The notes beneath the pieces are model-generated. The model was not told where the DNA came from. It was given only the letters and a program-made list of their open reading frames with translations, and did no database searches. DNA of 6,601 bases. It comes from Candidatus Poribacteria bacterium. GTDB taxonomy: Bacteria; Poribacteria; WGA-4E; DTYX01. Location: positions 1 to 6,601 of the forward strand of contig DTYX01000246.1 of assembly GCA_012961655.1 (NCBI GenBank), given 5' to 3'. Both the position numbers and the translations under genes were made by a program. The first letter of the stretch is position 1; each line of letters opens with the position of its first letter. This document shows, piece by piece, positions 1 to 5,990 of the stretch.

Positions 1-1
1 T

Positions 2-352
2 ACCAGCCATTCAGGTGATATCGTAGACTTTATGGTGGAAGCCTACCGTGCAGGACTTGTGTTTGATAAGACCGATATGCAACGTCTGGCGAATACAGTC
101 AAGAGGAACCTCTGGAATGGTTCGTTATCAGCGCCTCAGTTTCAGGAGCGTTGTATCTGTTCTTGGGCGCGGAAGCTCAGGTCGGAGACTCTCGGTTTAT
201 CGGAGACGTTCCAAAGTACTAAAGTCTTCGAAAGAATCATTACCAACGACAAGCCGTATGAAAACAAGTTTAGAGATGTAATCCTCACATTCCTCCATCT
301 GATTGGCTTTTCTTCTCATGGGGAATTTCTGTCCATCTACATTTTTAGTTGA
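2..352 (+). pseudogene. 3' remnant of an unidentified gene, apparently frame-disrupted
   Basis: An open frame enters from the left edge and ends at the TAG at 350-352. Its first part (2 to about 142) reads like a real helical protein, with segments such as SHSGDIVDFMVEAYRAGLVF and LANTVKRNLWNGSLSAPQF. The general feel is of (alpha/alpha)-barrel polysaccharide lyase or epimerase relatives, but I cannot name the family. From about 143 to 222 this frame becomes Cys/Arg-rich and unconvincing, while the +1 frame reads plausibly (SGALYLFLGAEAQVGDSRF). From about 226 to 310 the original frame is plausible again (KVFERIITNDKPYENKFRDV). Two compensating frameshifts around 140 and 222 would explain this, so I call it a broken or badly sequenced gene end. 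The 5' end lies outside the window. No promoter or start can be judged. Confidence 0.35.
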
Positions 353-377
353 CATGAATATGATAAAATTGTAAAAT
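349..377 (+). promoter_or_regulatory. Candidate sigma-70 type promoter
   Basis: TTGACA at 349-354 is followed after exactly 17 bases by TAAAAT at 372-377. The -35 box is perfect and the -10 box has one mismatch to TATAAT, within the most A+T-rich stretch of the left half. Transcription would begin near 384, about 150 bases before the ATG at 538, so this is a good candidate for driving the SUMF1/glycosidase gene run. The A+T-rich setting makes chance matches more likely, and the host's promoter consensus is unknown. Confidence 0.45.
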
Positions 378-386
378 TTCTAATGA

Positions 387-584
387 ATAGCTTTCGCATT
401 TGGAGCAATCTTTGGAGACTACGATAACGACGGTGATTTAGACCTATTCGTCGCGAACGACGCCATCCCAAATTTTCTCTATCGCAATAATTCCGACGGA
501 AGATTCGCAGAAATGGCGATAGAAAGGAGAGAGAATAATGCACAAATCGTTCTTACCGTTGTGGGCTGGGATGCTGTTCAGTGA
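387..584 (+). pseudogene. FG-GAP/VCBS repeat (ASPIC/UnbV-type) gene fragment
   Basis: The frame opening after the TGA at 384-386 encodes FGAIFGDYDNDGDLDLFVAN, followed by DAIPNFLYRNNSDGRFAEMA. This matches the hallmark of FG-GAP/VCBS calcium-binding beta-propeller repeats in secreted CRTAC1/ASPIC-UnbV proteins: DxDxDGxxDLxV, then NxLYRNxGDGxF. The aspartates of the calcium loop are intact. Only one repeat remains. Before it there is an A+T-rich spacer with no start codon in frame. After about 516 the sequence stops resembling the family and runs into the ribosome binding site and start of the next gene, ending at a TGA at 582-584 inside that gene. Family members normally run to several hundred residues with many repeats, so this is a relic cut at both ends and not a functional small gene. 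The motif assignment is firm; how it arose is inference. Confidence 0.7.
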
Positions 585-950
585 GATGGTCAGCGCTTTC
601 GCTGGGTCTAAGGAGGCGCCCCTGCTGGCTGTATCCCCCCTGACATCAGCACAGGCCAAAGACATTCAAAGACAATGGGCGCAACATCTTCGGACAGAAG
701 TCACCGTAACCAACTCCATCGGCATAAAAATGGTCCTGATTCCACCTGGCGAGTTCATAATGGGATTGACCGAGGAGCAGATGGAAACGATTCTCACCCT
801 CTTCAGGAACGACCCAAAATTGAAAAAGAACTATCTCGGCATGGCGACCTGGGCGATGCTGATGATGCCTGCCCATCGAGTGCGTATCACCAGGCTGTTT
901 TACATGGGAGTGTGTGAAGTGACCTTTGAGCAGTTTCGTCAGTTTGTCGA

Positions 951-965
951 AGCGACCTTGCGGTG
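951..965 (+). other. Deletion/frameshift junction inside SUMF1 domain 1
   Basis: Upstream of this point the frame starting at 538 encodes the N-terminal part of a SUMF1 domain, ending FRQFVEAT. Downstream, the frame two bases ahead encodes its C-terminal part, starting near AVQSEKGDQRRIIRGGS. The original frame continues as low-complexity Ala/Arg/Ser sequence to a stop at 1104, which does not look like protein. The breakpoint is placed only to within about 15 bases. Confidence 0.65.
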
Positions 966-1796
966 CAAAGCGAGAAGGGCGACCAGCGTCGCATCATCCG
1001 CGGCGGTTCCTTTGATTGGGAACGTTGGGGTGCGATGTCCGCCTATCGCATGCGCATCACCCAAAGGTCTACCCAGCACGAGCACATGGGCTTTCGAGTC
1101 GTGATGCGGCTCAAAGACGTCGAGGGCATTCCACCTGCCCAAGACCCGGACGAAGAGCGCCGAGGCAAAAAGAGAGACCCAGGCGAAAATTCAGAGGAAG
1201 TGTTCACCGCCTTGAAAAGCGGTGCGACAAGCAAGCCGTATCCCAAAGAGTTGACGGTTGACCTTGGCGAGAGTGTAAAAATGGAATTCGTGCTCATCCC
1301 CGCCGGCTCGTTTCTGATGGGCTCCAACAAGGGCCCGAGGGACGAAAGACCGATTCATCGGGTTGTGATTTCCAGACCGTTCTACATGGCGAAATACGAA
1401 CTCACGCAAAGCCAGTGGGAGGCAGTGATGGGATTGGACAAACGCCTCGTGCAATTGCGGCGTGAGGAGAATGGGATGACCGGTCCGATGAAAGCGATGA
1501 ACGAACTCAGTTGGAACGACTGCCGGCGTTTCGTCAGCAAGCTCAAACAAAACGTGTGCGGCTATGCTTTCGCTTTACCGACCGAGGCGCAGTGGGAATA
1601 CGCTTGCCGAGCGGGAAGCGCCGCCGAGTTCTACTTCGGGGACGACGAATCGCAGTTGGGCGAATATGCCTGGTACGAAGGCAACATGGTCTGGCCGGGC
1701 AAACCCGCTTATCGCGGCGTGACTTTCTACCACGACGTGGGTGTGAAAAAGCCGAACGCCTTCGGGCTTCACGATATGCACGGCGGCGTGTGGGAA

Positions 1797-1799
1797 TGA
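1797..1799 (+). other. In-frame TGA replacing a conserved Trp codon of SUMF1 domain 2
   Basis: The SUMF1 signature G-N-V-W-E-W-C-x-D-W-Y-D appears here as GGVWE, TGA, CQDWYDPDYY. The stop codon sits exactly at the second Trp, a single-base change from TGG, and the frame is otherwise open and homologous on both sides. Neighbouring genes use TGG freely for Trp, and two of them (ending 3012 and 4297) use TGA as their stop. A nonsense mutation or base-call error is therefore more likely than recoding. Confidence 0.8.
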
Positions 1800-2040
1800 T
1801 GCCAAGACTGGTATGACCCGGACTACTATCTCTATTCGCCTCTGGTTGACCCCAAAGGGCCGAAAACCGGACGGTTTCGCGTTCTGCGTGGCGGTTCCTG
1901 GTTTCGCTATGCGAAGTATGCCCGCAGCGCTTACCGACGATTCTTTTTTCCCGAATGCGACAGCGACGGCGTGACCGCGTGGATTCTGGACTTCGGCTGC
2001 CGGGTGGTTATCAATTTGCCTTAAAGGAGGTTTGACCACG

Positions 2041-3012
2041 ATGGAGAAGGCAATTTTACTCGTCCTCGGTGCAGCGCTCTTCACATTGCCCATGGCGATG
2101 CAATTCTTATCCGCTGAAGATAGAGGTAGACGTGGACGTGAAGAACGACTGCATCTTGCTCAACAATTCGTGAGGCGCCAGTTGGACCCCGTTCTCAGAG
2201 TTGGCGGACCCGGCGCCTGGGACGACGGAAGCCTGAGTTGCTTCACGATTCTCAAAGATGACAACAGATTCTACCTCTGGTATGGCGGGAGAATGAAGGG
2301 CAAGCCCACGAACATTGGGCTTGCAACATCGAGCGACGGCATCCTCTGGACGAAGTCAGAAGCCAATCCCCTTTTCCCCGGCGGAATGCCCTATGTCGTG
2401 AAAGTGGGAAATCTGTTTTACATGTATTACAACAGGCGAGGTCCGCTCGCTTTGGCTACTTCGTCTGATGGGGTGAAATGGAAACACCGCAAAGTCCCTG
2501 TTTTGCGGGGCAGTATCATGGACCCGTGTGTGCTGGTGGACGAGGGCAAATTCTACCTCTGGTATTGCGGAGATGTGAACAAAGCATACAGAGTGTGCAT
2601 GGCGACCTCCGATGATGGGGTCAACTGGACGAAGGTTTCAGAGCCAGTCCTTCCGCTCGGCAAGAAGAGCGAGTTTGACGAGTTCTTCCACGCAGGTCCT
2701 GTCGTTCTGAAAATCGGCGAGATGTACTACATGTGGTTTTTGGGCAACGGTTATGCAGGCACAAAGCATCGAGTGTGGCGTCTCGGGTTTGCCACCTCCG
2801 CGGATGGTTTTACCTGGAAAAAGTCCAAAGCGAATCCTATCCTGGATGTTGGCGCGCCGGGTTCATGGGACGATGGCTCATTTATGTCGGTGGATGTGCT
2901 GTTCATCGGCGGGAGGTTCCACCTATGGTATGCTGGCATCAAGAAGGAGGACGTGGCAAAGGAGGAGAAAGACATGACCATAGAAATCGGCTACGCCGTG
3001 AGCGAGTCGTGA
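2041..3012 (+). CDS. Secreted five-bladed beta-propeller glycosidase-like protein (GH43/GH130-type fold)
   Basis: The predicted 323-residue protein begins with a short charge plus a hydrophobic stretch (MEKAILLVLGAALFTLPMAM), a likely signal peptide cleaved near residue 25. I chose the ATG at 2041 because AAAGGAGG (2023-2030) lies 10 bases upstream; an in-frame TTG at 2032 would be only one base from it. The body consists of repeated blade motifs. ATSSDG-type turns occur near residues 95, 139, 188 and 251, each followed by W and then NP or EPVL. F-Y-L-W-Y strands recur, and GAWDDGS near 60 is echoed by GSWDDGS near 276. This is the layout of GH43/GH32/GH130-like propellers, which cleave or phosphorolyse glycans or simply bind them. 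I cannot confidently assign the three catalytic acids, so activity and substrate are unknown. The gene starts 16 bases after the SUMF1 pseudogene, so the two were probably co-transcribed. It appears intact. Confidence 0.75.
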   Translation: MEKAILLVLGAALFTLPMAMQFLSAEDRGRRGREERLHLAQQFVRRQLDPVLRVGGPGAWDDGSLSCFTILKDDNRFYLWYGGRMKGKPTNIGLATSSDGILWTKSEANPLFPGGMPYVVKVGNLFYMYYNRRGPLALATSSDGVKWKHRKVPVLRGSIMDPCVLVDEGKFYLWYCGDVNKAYRVCMATSDDGVNWTKVSEPVLPLGKKSEFDEFFHAGPVVLKIGEMYYMWFLGNGYAGTKHRVWRLGFATSADGFTWKKSKANPILDVGAPGSWDDGSFMSVDVLFIGGRFHLWYAGIKKEDVAKEEKDMTIEIGYAVSES

Positions 3013-3064
3013 TGAAAAGACCACGATAAAGTCGGAGGCAAATGGAGGGAAAGGAGACAGAGAG

Positions 3065-4297
3065 ATGATAATCAAGGATTTTGAGCCAGCAACCGAACGC
3101 ACGCCTGTCATCACACGCTTTGAACGGATGCGCTTCGGGATATGGTTTGATTTTGCAGGCAAAGACGCGGCATACCGAAAATACAACACGGAGGGCTGGA
3201 TGGAACTTTTCAAGAAGGTCAGTTTCAAATACGCCATCCTGTCTATGAAAAACAATGACGGTTGGTGCAGGTGGGATAGTCAATACACGGACTACAGTAT
3301 CGCATCGAGCAAGAACAACCCGAACCTGGCGCGAGAATTCGTCGAAGCGTGCCGAAAGCACGACATCGCTCCGGGGTTCAAATACACCCTCAGTTGGGAC
3401 GACTACCACCAGAAGCGGATGAGCGAGGAAGAATACTACGCCTTCGCCAACAATCAACTCAGGGAGTTGCTGACGGACTTCGGACGGATAGACCTATTGT
3501 GGATGGAAGCGGCCCATCCGCCGGAGCGCATGCAGCAGGCGTACAACACCATCAAGTCGCTCCAGCCCGACTGTTTGGTTAGCGCACACGGCGGTAACTA
3601 TAACCCAGCGAAATTGGACAACGTGGCTGACATTTATCAGCCGAGCGACTTTGTGCCTGAACCGGAGGGACACTCACCCTGGCGAACCTATCGGAGCAAG
3701 CGGTATTACATCCCCTGGGAGGCTTTTGTCATCCGGCGATTCAAGGGTGACTCACCGCCGCCCAAAGTGCTTGCGGCGCTGTGCCACGAGATTATCAAGC
3801 GTGGGGCGTGTGCGTTGATTCTTGAGCTGACCGAGGGGGGCTTTATGGCTGAAGAGCCCAAGGCGAACCTGCTGAGGATGTCGGAGTTCTTGCGTGAACT
3901 TCAGGCGGCTGGCCAACGCCGAGCGGCGCGCAGAGAAACGGCGAGGAAAGGGGAGTTCGTGGAAGCGTCCGGTCCCTTTGTGGACGCGTATGCCACGTAT
4001 CGCAAGGAGGAGGGAATCATCTGGAGAAGGAACGAGACCCAGCGCAAAATCGCCACAGAGTATTGCGCGCGCTGGGCGGCGGAGGAGGCGCTGCTCGAAA
4101 AACTCGAAAGGCTTAAACTGAGTGACGGGCGAATTCTCGGCGAAACGATGGCGACAGAGCCAGCCGTTCGCACGCTTGTGAGGAGAGAGGTGATGGCGGC
4201 GGACATCGTCCAAACGAAATGGGACGAGCAAGATGAGTGTGCGATGACTCTCAGGGTGTATAAGAATTGGATTGAAGCGCTCATTGCTCAACAATGA
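3065..4297 (+). CDS. GH29 (alpha-L-fucosidase)-like protein with altered active-site motifs and an LPP20-like C-terminal region
   Basis: The ATG at 3065 has AAGGAG (3051-3056) 8 bases upstream; the protein is 410 residues with no evident signal peptide. Residues about 19-275 follow the GH29 TIM barrel: RFGIW (23-27) for FGMFIHW, KYAILSMKNNDGWCRWDS (55-72) for KYAVLTAKHHDGFxLWDS, PGFKYTLSWDDY (103-114) for the G-F-Y-Y-S strand, and FGRIDLLWMEAA (139-150) for YGxIDxLWFDG. The histidine pair is replaced by N63-N64. The usual nucleophile Asp is replaced by E148, so the reaction may differ from fucosidase or be lost. After a basic linker, residues about 297-410 (GPFVDAYATYRKEEG, then ARWAAEEALLEKL, then WDEQDECAMTLRVYK) resemble LPP20/FlgT-like domains of lipoproteins. 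That pairing is unusual, and with no signal peptide its location is unclear. It could be a genuine fusion or two genes joined in frame near 3900. It sits in the same run as the other glycan-related genes, 52 bases after the previous stop. Confidence 0.65.
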   Translation: MIIKDFEPATERTPVITRFERMRFGIWFDFAGKDAAYRKYNTEGWMELFKKVSFKYAILSMKNNDGWCRWDSQYTDYSIASSKNNPNLAREFVEACRKHDIAPGFKYTLSWDDYHQKRMSEEEYYAFANNQLRELLTDFGRIDLLWMEAAHPPERMQQAYNTIKSLQPDCLVSAHGGNYNPAKLDNVADIYQPSDFVPEPEGHSPWRTYRSKRYYIPWEAFVIRRFKGDSPPPKVLAALCHEIIKRGACALILELTEGGFMAEEPKANLLRMSEFLRELQAAGQRRAARRETARKGEFVEASGPFVDAYATYRKEEGIIWRRNETQRKIATEYCARWAAEEALLEKLERLKLSDGRILGETMATEPAVRTLVRREVMAADIVQTKWDEQDECAMTLRVYKNWIEALIAQQ

Positions 4298-4416
4298 AGG
4301 GTTGGCAATACGCGAAGGCGAGAATCAGGAAGCTTCAGCGATGGTGTTCTATTTACCGCCACTGGTAGGCCGGAAGTCATCTGGATTTTTATAAACCGCG
4401 AAGGGAGGAATAAAGC
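4298..4416. other. Intergenic gap, nothing recognisable apart from the RBS
   Basis: This 119-base gap separates the GH29-like gene from the third SUMF1 gene. I see no terminator hairpin, no convincing promoter and no small gene. It ends in GGGAGG at 4403-4408, 8 bases before the GTG start at 4417. Confidence 0.5.
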
Positions 4417-5463
4417 GTGAAGACCTATCTGTTGTTTCCACCTACCGAAGAAGATTTGAGACTGCCCCCGCGTGGGATGCATTGGACTGTCGTGCAGAAG
4501 TATCTCACAGAATGCAGTCAACGGCTCATCCAGACTGTGGACCGCTCAGAAACGGACATGGAGCTATCGCTTGAGACATGGGGTGTGCGTCTGTATTGCT
4601 CATCTCAAAAATGCCTCGAAGCATATCGGCAACTGCCTCTGCACAGCGAGGAGCAGCTTACACTGGCATATCTTGTTCGGAATATCCTGAATAAGCGTTA
4701 CAGTGAGACTGGCATTGAGCCTGAGCGCATCCCGGTGCGAGGTGAGGAGGGCGGAAAAATGGGCGCCGAGGGCATAGTTTTCATTGAAGGTGGAGAATAC
4801 GTTCGCCCAGAACGATACTACACGTCCGCAGGCGGACTGGAGGAACAGCGAGTCGACTGGTATCGCGTTCGGGTGTCGTCGTTCTACATTGACAAGTTTA
4901 AGGTGACCAACAAGGCGTATTGCAGGTTTCTCAACGACGGCAATCCCGGCTACTGGAACTGGACGCACAAGGCAATCAGACGCGAGCCGGACGGCCGGTT
5001 CGTGGTAGACCCGGACAAGGCGAATCTTCCTGTGAGCGACGTAAACTGGTATCAGGCGGTCGGCTACGCCGAGTGGGTCGGCAAGCGGCTGCCAACCGAG
5101 GCGGAGTGGGAATACGCTGCTGGAGGAAAGGAGGGGCGAAAATACCCCTGGGGGAATGAGGAGCCGGATGCGGCGCGAGCGAACGCGGGCTTTCTGGGCA
5201 GACAGGTGCAGCACGCACAGGTAGACAAACCAAAACCCATCGCAATTCCAAAAACATTCATAAAAACCAGAGACCGCCGTCAACTGCAACGCTTGGTTAG
5301 GCAAGATTCTGCCAGTTGGATTTCGCTCCTCATTCGTTATACACTAACTTTGACAATTAGACGCTTCTACCTTGCGTCTAACATCCGCTACTATATTCTT
5401 CGGCACATCTACATAAGCAGAATCATACATGAGATATGCCAACTTGTCTTCTCCTTTTTCTGA
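4417..5463 (+). CDS. SUMF1/FGE-fold protein, truncated at the junction with the cassette array
   Basis: The GTG start at 4417 has GGGAGG 8 bases upstream. Residues 1-115 form a charged, mostly helical region I do not recognise. The SUMF1 domain begins at about residue 118 with GIVFIEGGEYV. It continues through FYIDKFKVTNKAYCRFLNDG, LPVSDVNWYQAVGYAEWVGK, RLPTEAEWEYAAGG (from 224) and YPWGNEEPDAARANAGF (about 243-259). The expected remainder (FGLYDMxGNVWEW, RVLRGGSW and GFR, roughly the last 100 residues) is absent. After about 5195-5260 the frame runs through an attC-like half site on the other strand and then antisense through a cassette gene, until TGA at 5461-5463. The final 60-80 residues are therefore not native protein. 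With the C-terminal half of the fold missing, the product is unlikely to fold. This is a broken gene, whether cut by array insertion, deletion or assembly. Confidence 0.7.
   Translation: MKTYLLFPPTEEDLRLPPRGMHWTVVQKYLTECSQRLIQTVDRSETDMELSLETWGVRLYCSSQKCLEAYRQLPLHSEEQLTLAYLVRNILNKRYSETGIEPERIPVRGEEGGKMGAEGIVFIEGGEYVRPERYYTSAGGLEEQRVDWYRVRVSSFYIDKFKVTNKAYCRFLNDGNPGYWNWTHKAIRREPDGRFVVDPDKANLPVSDVNWYQAVGYAEWVGKRLPTEAEWEYAAGGKEGRKYPWGNEEPDAARANAGFLGRQVQHAQVDKPKPIAIPKTFIKTRDRRQLQRLVRQDSASWISLLIRYTLTLTIRRFYLASNIRYYILRHIYISRIIHEICQLVFSFF
5265..5302 (-). other. attC half site (R''-L'' side only) at the distal end of the cassette array
   Basis: On the minus strand, GCCTAAC (5302 to 5296) matches the R'' consensus RYYYAAC and is followed by CAAGC and GTTGCAGTTGACGGC. 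This aligns well with the start of the site at 6583 (GCATAAC, AAGGC, GCTGCACCTGACTGCC). It begins 41 bases after the stop of the minus-strand gene ending at 5344, the expected place for a cassette's attC. I find no matching L' arm or GTTRRRY box on the far side; instead the sequence passes into the SUMF1 gene. The site looks truncated, and its left limit is approximate. Confidence 0.5.
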
Positions 5464-5781
5464 CAAACTATCTGCTTCTCGTAGAATTCTTTTTACCTCA
5501 TTTGCCCAATAATCGACCTGGCTTAGTGGTTGATGTTTTTCCAAAAGAAAACCTTGTACCTTTTCGATATTCCACATATAGTGAGGAGTTCCATCCCGAA
5601 GAGGGGTAAACTTTGCATATCCATCATCTAAGGCTTTCTTAGTAGCTTTCTTGGTATTTGGGTCTTTCAGTCCATACTGTATCAGAAGCTTTCCGACCTC
5701 AATTGCGGAAATACCAAACTTTTTTCCGAGTTCTGTCTGACTACTCCATATTTCCCGAAACTTTTTCTTCTTCCTTGCCAC
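5344..5781 (-). CDS. Cassette gene: small basic helix-turn-helix protein
   Basis: I place the start at GTG 5781-5779 because AGGAGG (minus strand, at 5793-5788) lies 6 bases upstream. Upstream ATGs at 5862 and 5823 are in frame but would have to be translated through a G/C hairpin and lack a binding site. The 145-residue product starts MARKKKKFREIWSSQ. Its core, QTELGKKFGISAIEVGKLLI (15-34), has the spacing of a helix-turn-helix. It is followed by YGLKDPNTKKATKKALDDGY and DGTPHYMWN, an arrangement reminiscent of the KilA-C/antirepressor winged helix and of hypothetical proteins that carry the same ELGKxFGxS motif. DNA binding is likely but the target is unknown. The C-terminal half is helical and acidic to mixed. 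The gene lies alone between two attC-like sites, both oriented as expected for a cassette, and looks more A+T-rich than the left half of the window. Confidence 0.75.
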   Translation of the reverse strand: MARKKKKFREIWSSQTELGKKFGISAIEVGKLLIQYGLKDPNTKKATKKALDDGYAKFTPLRDGTPHYMWNIEKVQGFLLEKHQPLSQVDYWANEVKRILREADSLSEKGEDKLAYLMYDSAYVDVPKNIVADVRRKVEASNCQS

Positions 5782-5800
5782 AGCTTTCCTCCTATGTAAA

Positions 5801-5844
5801 CCCCCCCGTAACGCAAATTTCATTCGGTAGGGGGGCTTTTTTTT
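5801..5844 (+). terminator. Terminator-like G/C hairpin plus T8, facing against the cassette genes
   Basis: CCCCCC (5801-5806) can pair with GGGGGG (5830-5835). The loop contains a smaller possible stem (CGCAA with TTCG), and CTTTTTTTT follows at 5836-5844. This has the form of an intrinsic terminator for plus-strand transcription, although nothing coding is seen on that strand here. In the minus-strand transcript the same hairpin forms the 5' leader of the gene at 5344..5781, ending a few bases before its AGGAGG. It could therefore block antisense read-through or modulate translation. Both roles are inference. Confidence 0.45.
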
Positions 5845-5880
5845 GGGGTTAGACGTTTTCATTTTTGCGTGTGTAATACA

Positions 5881-5950
5881 ATCTAACAGATAAGGAAATC
5901 GAACTGGCTATGACCGTGGAATAGCCGTCCGCTCAAGTGACTGGTTAGGC
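5881..5950 (-). other. attC site (integron cassette recombination site), 70 bp
   Basis: On the minus strand the site starts with R'' GCCTAAC (5950 to 5944) and ends with R' GTTAGAT (5887 to 5881), matching RYYYAAC and GTTRRRY exactly and pairing over GTTAG. An inner stem GGCTAT/ATAGCC (5906-5911 with 5921-5926) encloses a 9-base loop, and between lie weaker, bulged pairings where the L boxes should be. The 70-bp length is within the usual attC range of about 57-141 bp. The site starts 40 bases after the stop of the gene at 5991..6440 and precedes the next gene in the same direction. Recombination would cut between G and TT of GTTAGAT. Confidence 0.65.
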
Positions 5951-5990
5951 TTTGATACCAAAAAGATGCTGTCAAAAAAGTGGCGCGCAT

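Larger units (their letters stand above)
538..2024 (+). pseudogene. Tandem SUMF1/FGE-fold secreted protein, broken by a deletion-frameshift and a nonsense codon
   Basis: The ATG at 538 follows AAGGAGA (524-530) by 7 bases and opens a short signal-peptide-like N-terminus. Domain 1 begins at about residue 60 with GIKMVLIPPGEFIMG and reaches EVTFEQFRQFVEAT at about 957. There the frame breaks, and the +2 frame continues with the domain's C-terminal end (RRIIRGGSFDWERWG, then MGFRVVMRL). The middle of the domain, perhaps 130-170 residues by family layout, is missing. Domain 2 follows in that frame: MEFVLIPAGSFLMG, YELTQSQW, FALPTEAQWEYACRAG and NAFGLHDMHGGVWE. It is then interrupted by TGA at 1797-1799 and resumes in frame with CQDWYDPDYY and RVLRGGSWFRYAKYA, ending at TAA 2022-2024. 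At the positions of the two FGE catalytic cysteines (GGSW-LCHDSYC) it has FRYAKYA, and domain 1 has DWERWGA. Even the intact ancestor was therefore probably not a sulfatase-activating enzyme but a C-type-lectin-fold protein of unknown ligand. Sequencing or assembly error cannot be excluded for either lesion. Confidence 0.8.

Noticed and set aside
1797..1799. UGA read as Trp by an alternative genetic code
   Set aside because: The genes ending at 3012 and 4297 stop at TGA. Reading through the latter would run about 40 implausible codons into the next gene. TGG is used normally for Trp throughout.
1575..2093. 172-residue minus-strand frame
   Set aside because: It is antisense to SUMF1 domain 2, whose conserved motifs clearly fix the plus strand as coding.
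2939..3457. 172-residue minus-strand frame
   Set aside because: It is antisense to the GH29-like gene and spans the intergenic gap; it has no binding site and no recognisable motif.
4600..5304. Long minus-strand frame beginning MPNQALQLTAVSGF
   Set aside because: It is antisense to the well-supported SUMF1 gene at 4417, and its start is simply the translated attC half site.
5848..5887. Inverted repeat GTTAGA/TCTAAC as an additional 40-bp attC
   Set aside because: It shares the box at 5881-5887 with the 70-bp site, is shorter than known attC sites, has no inner stem, and would leave no gene between sites.
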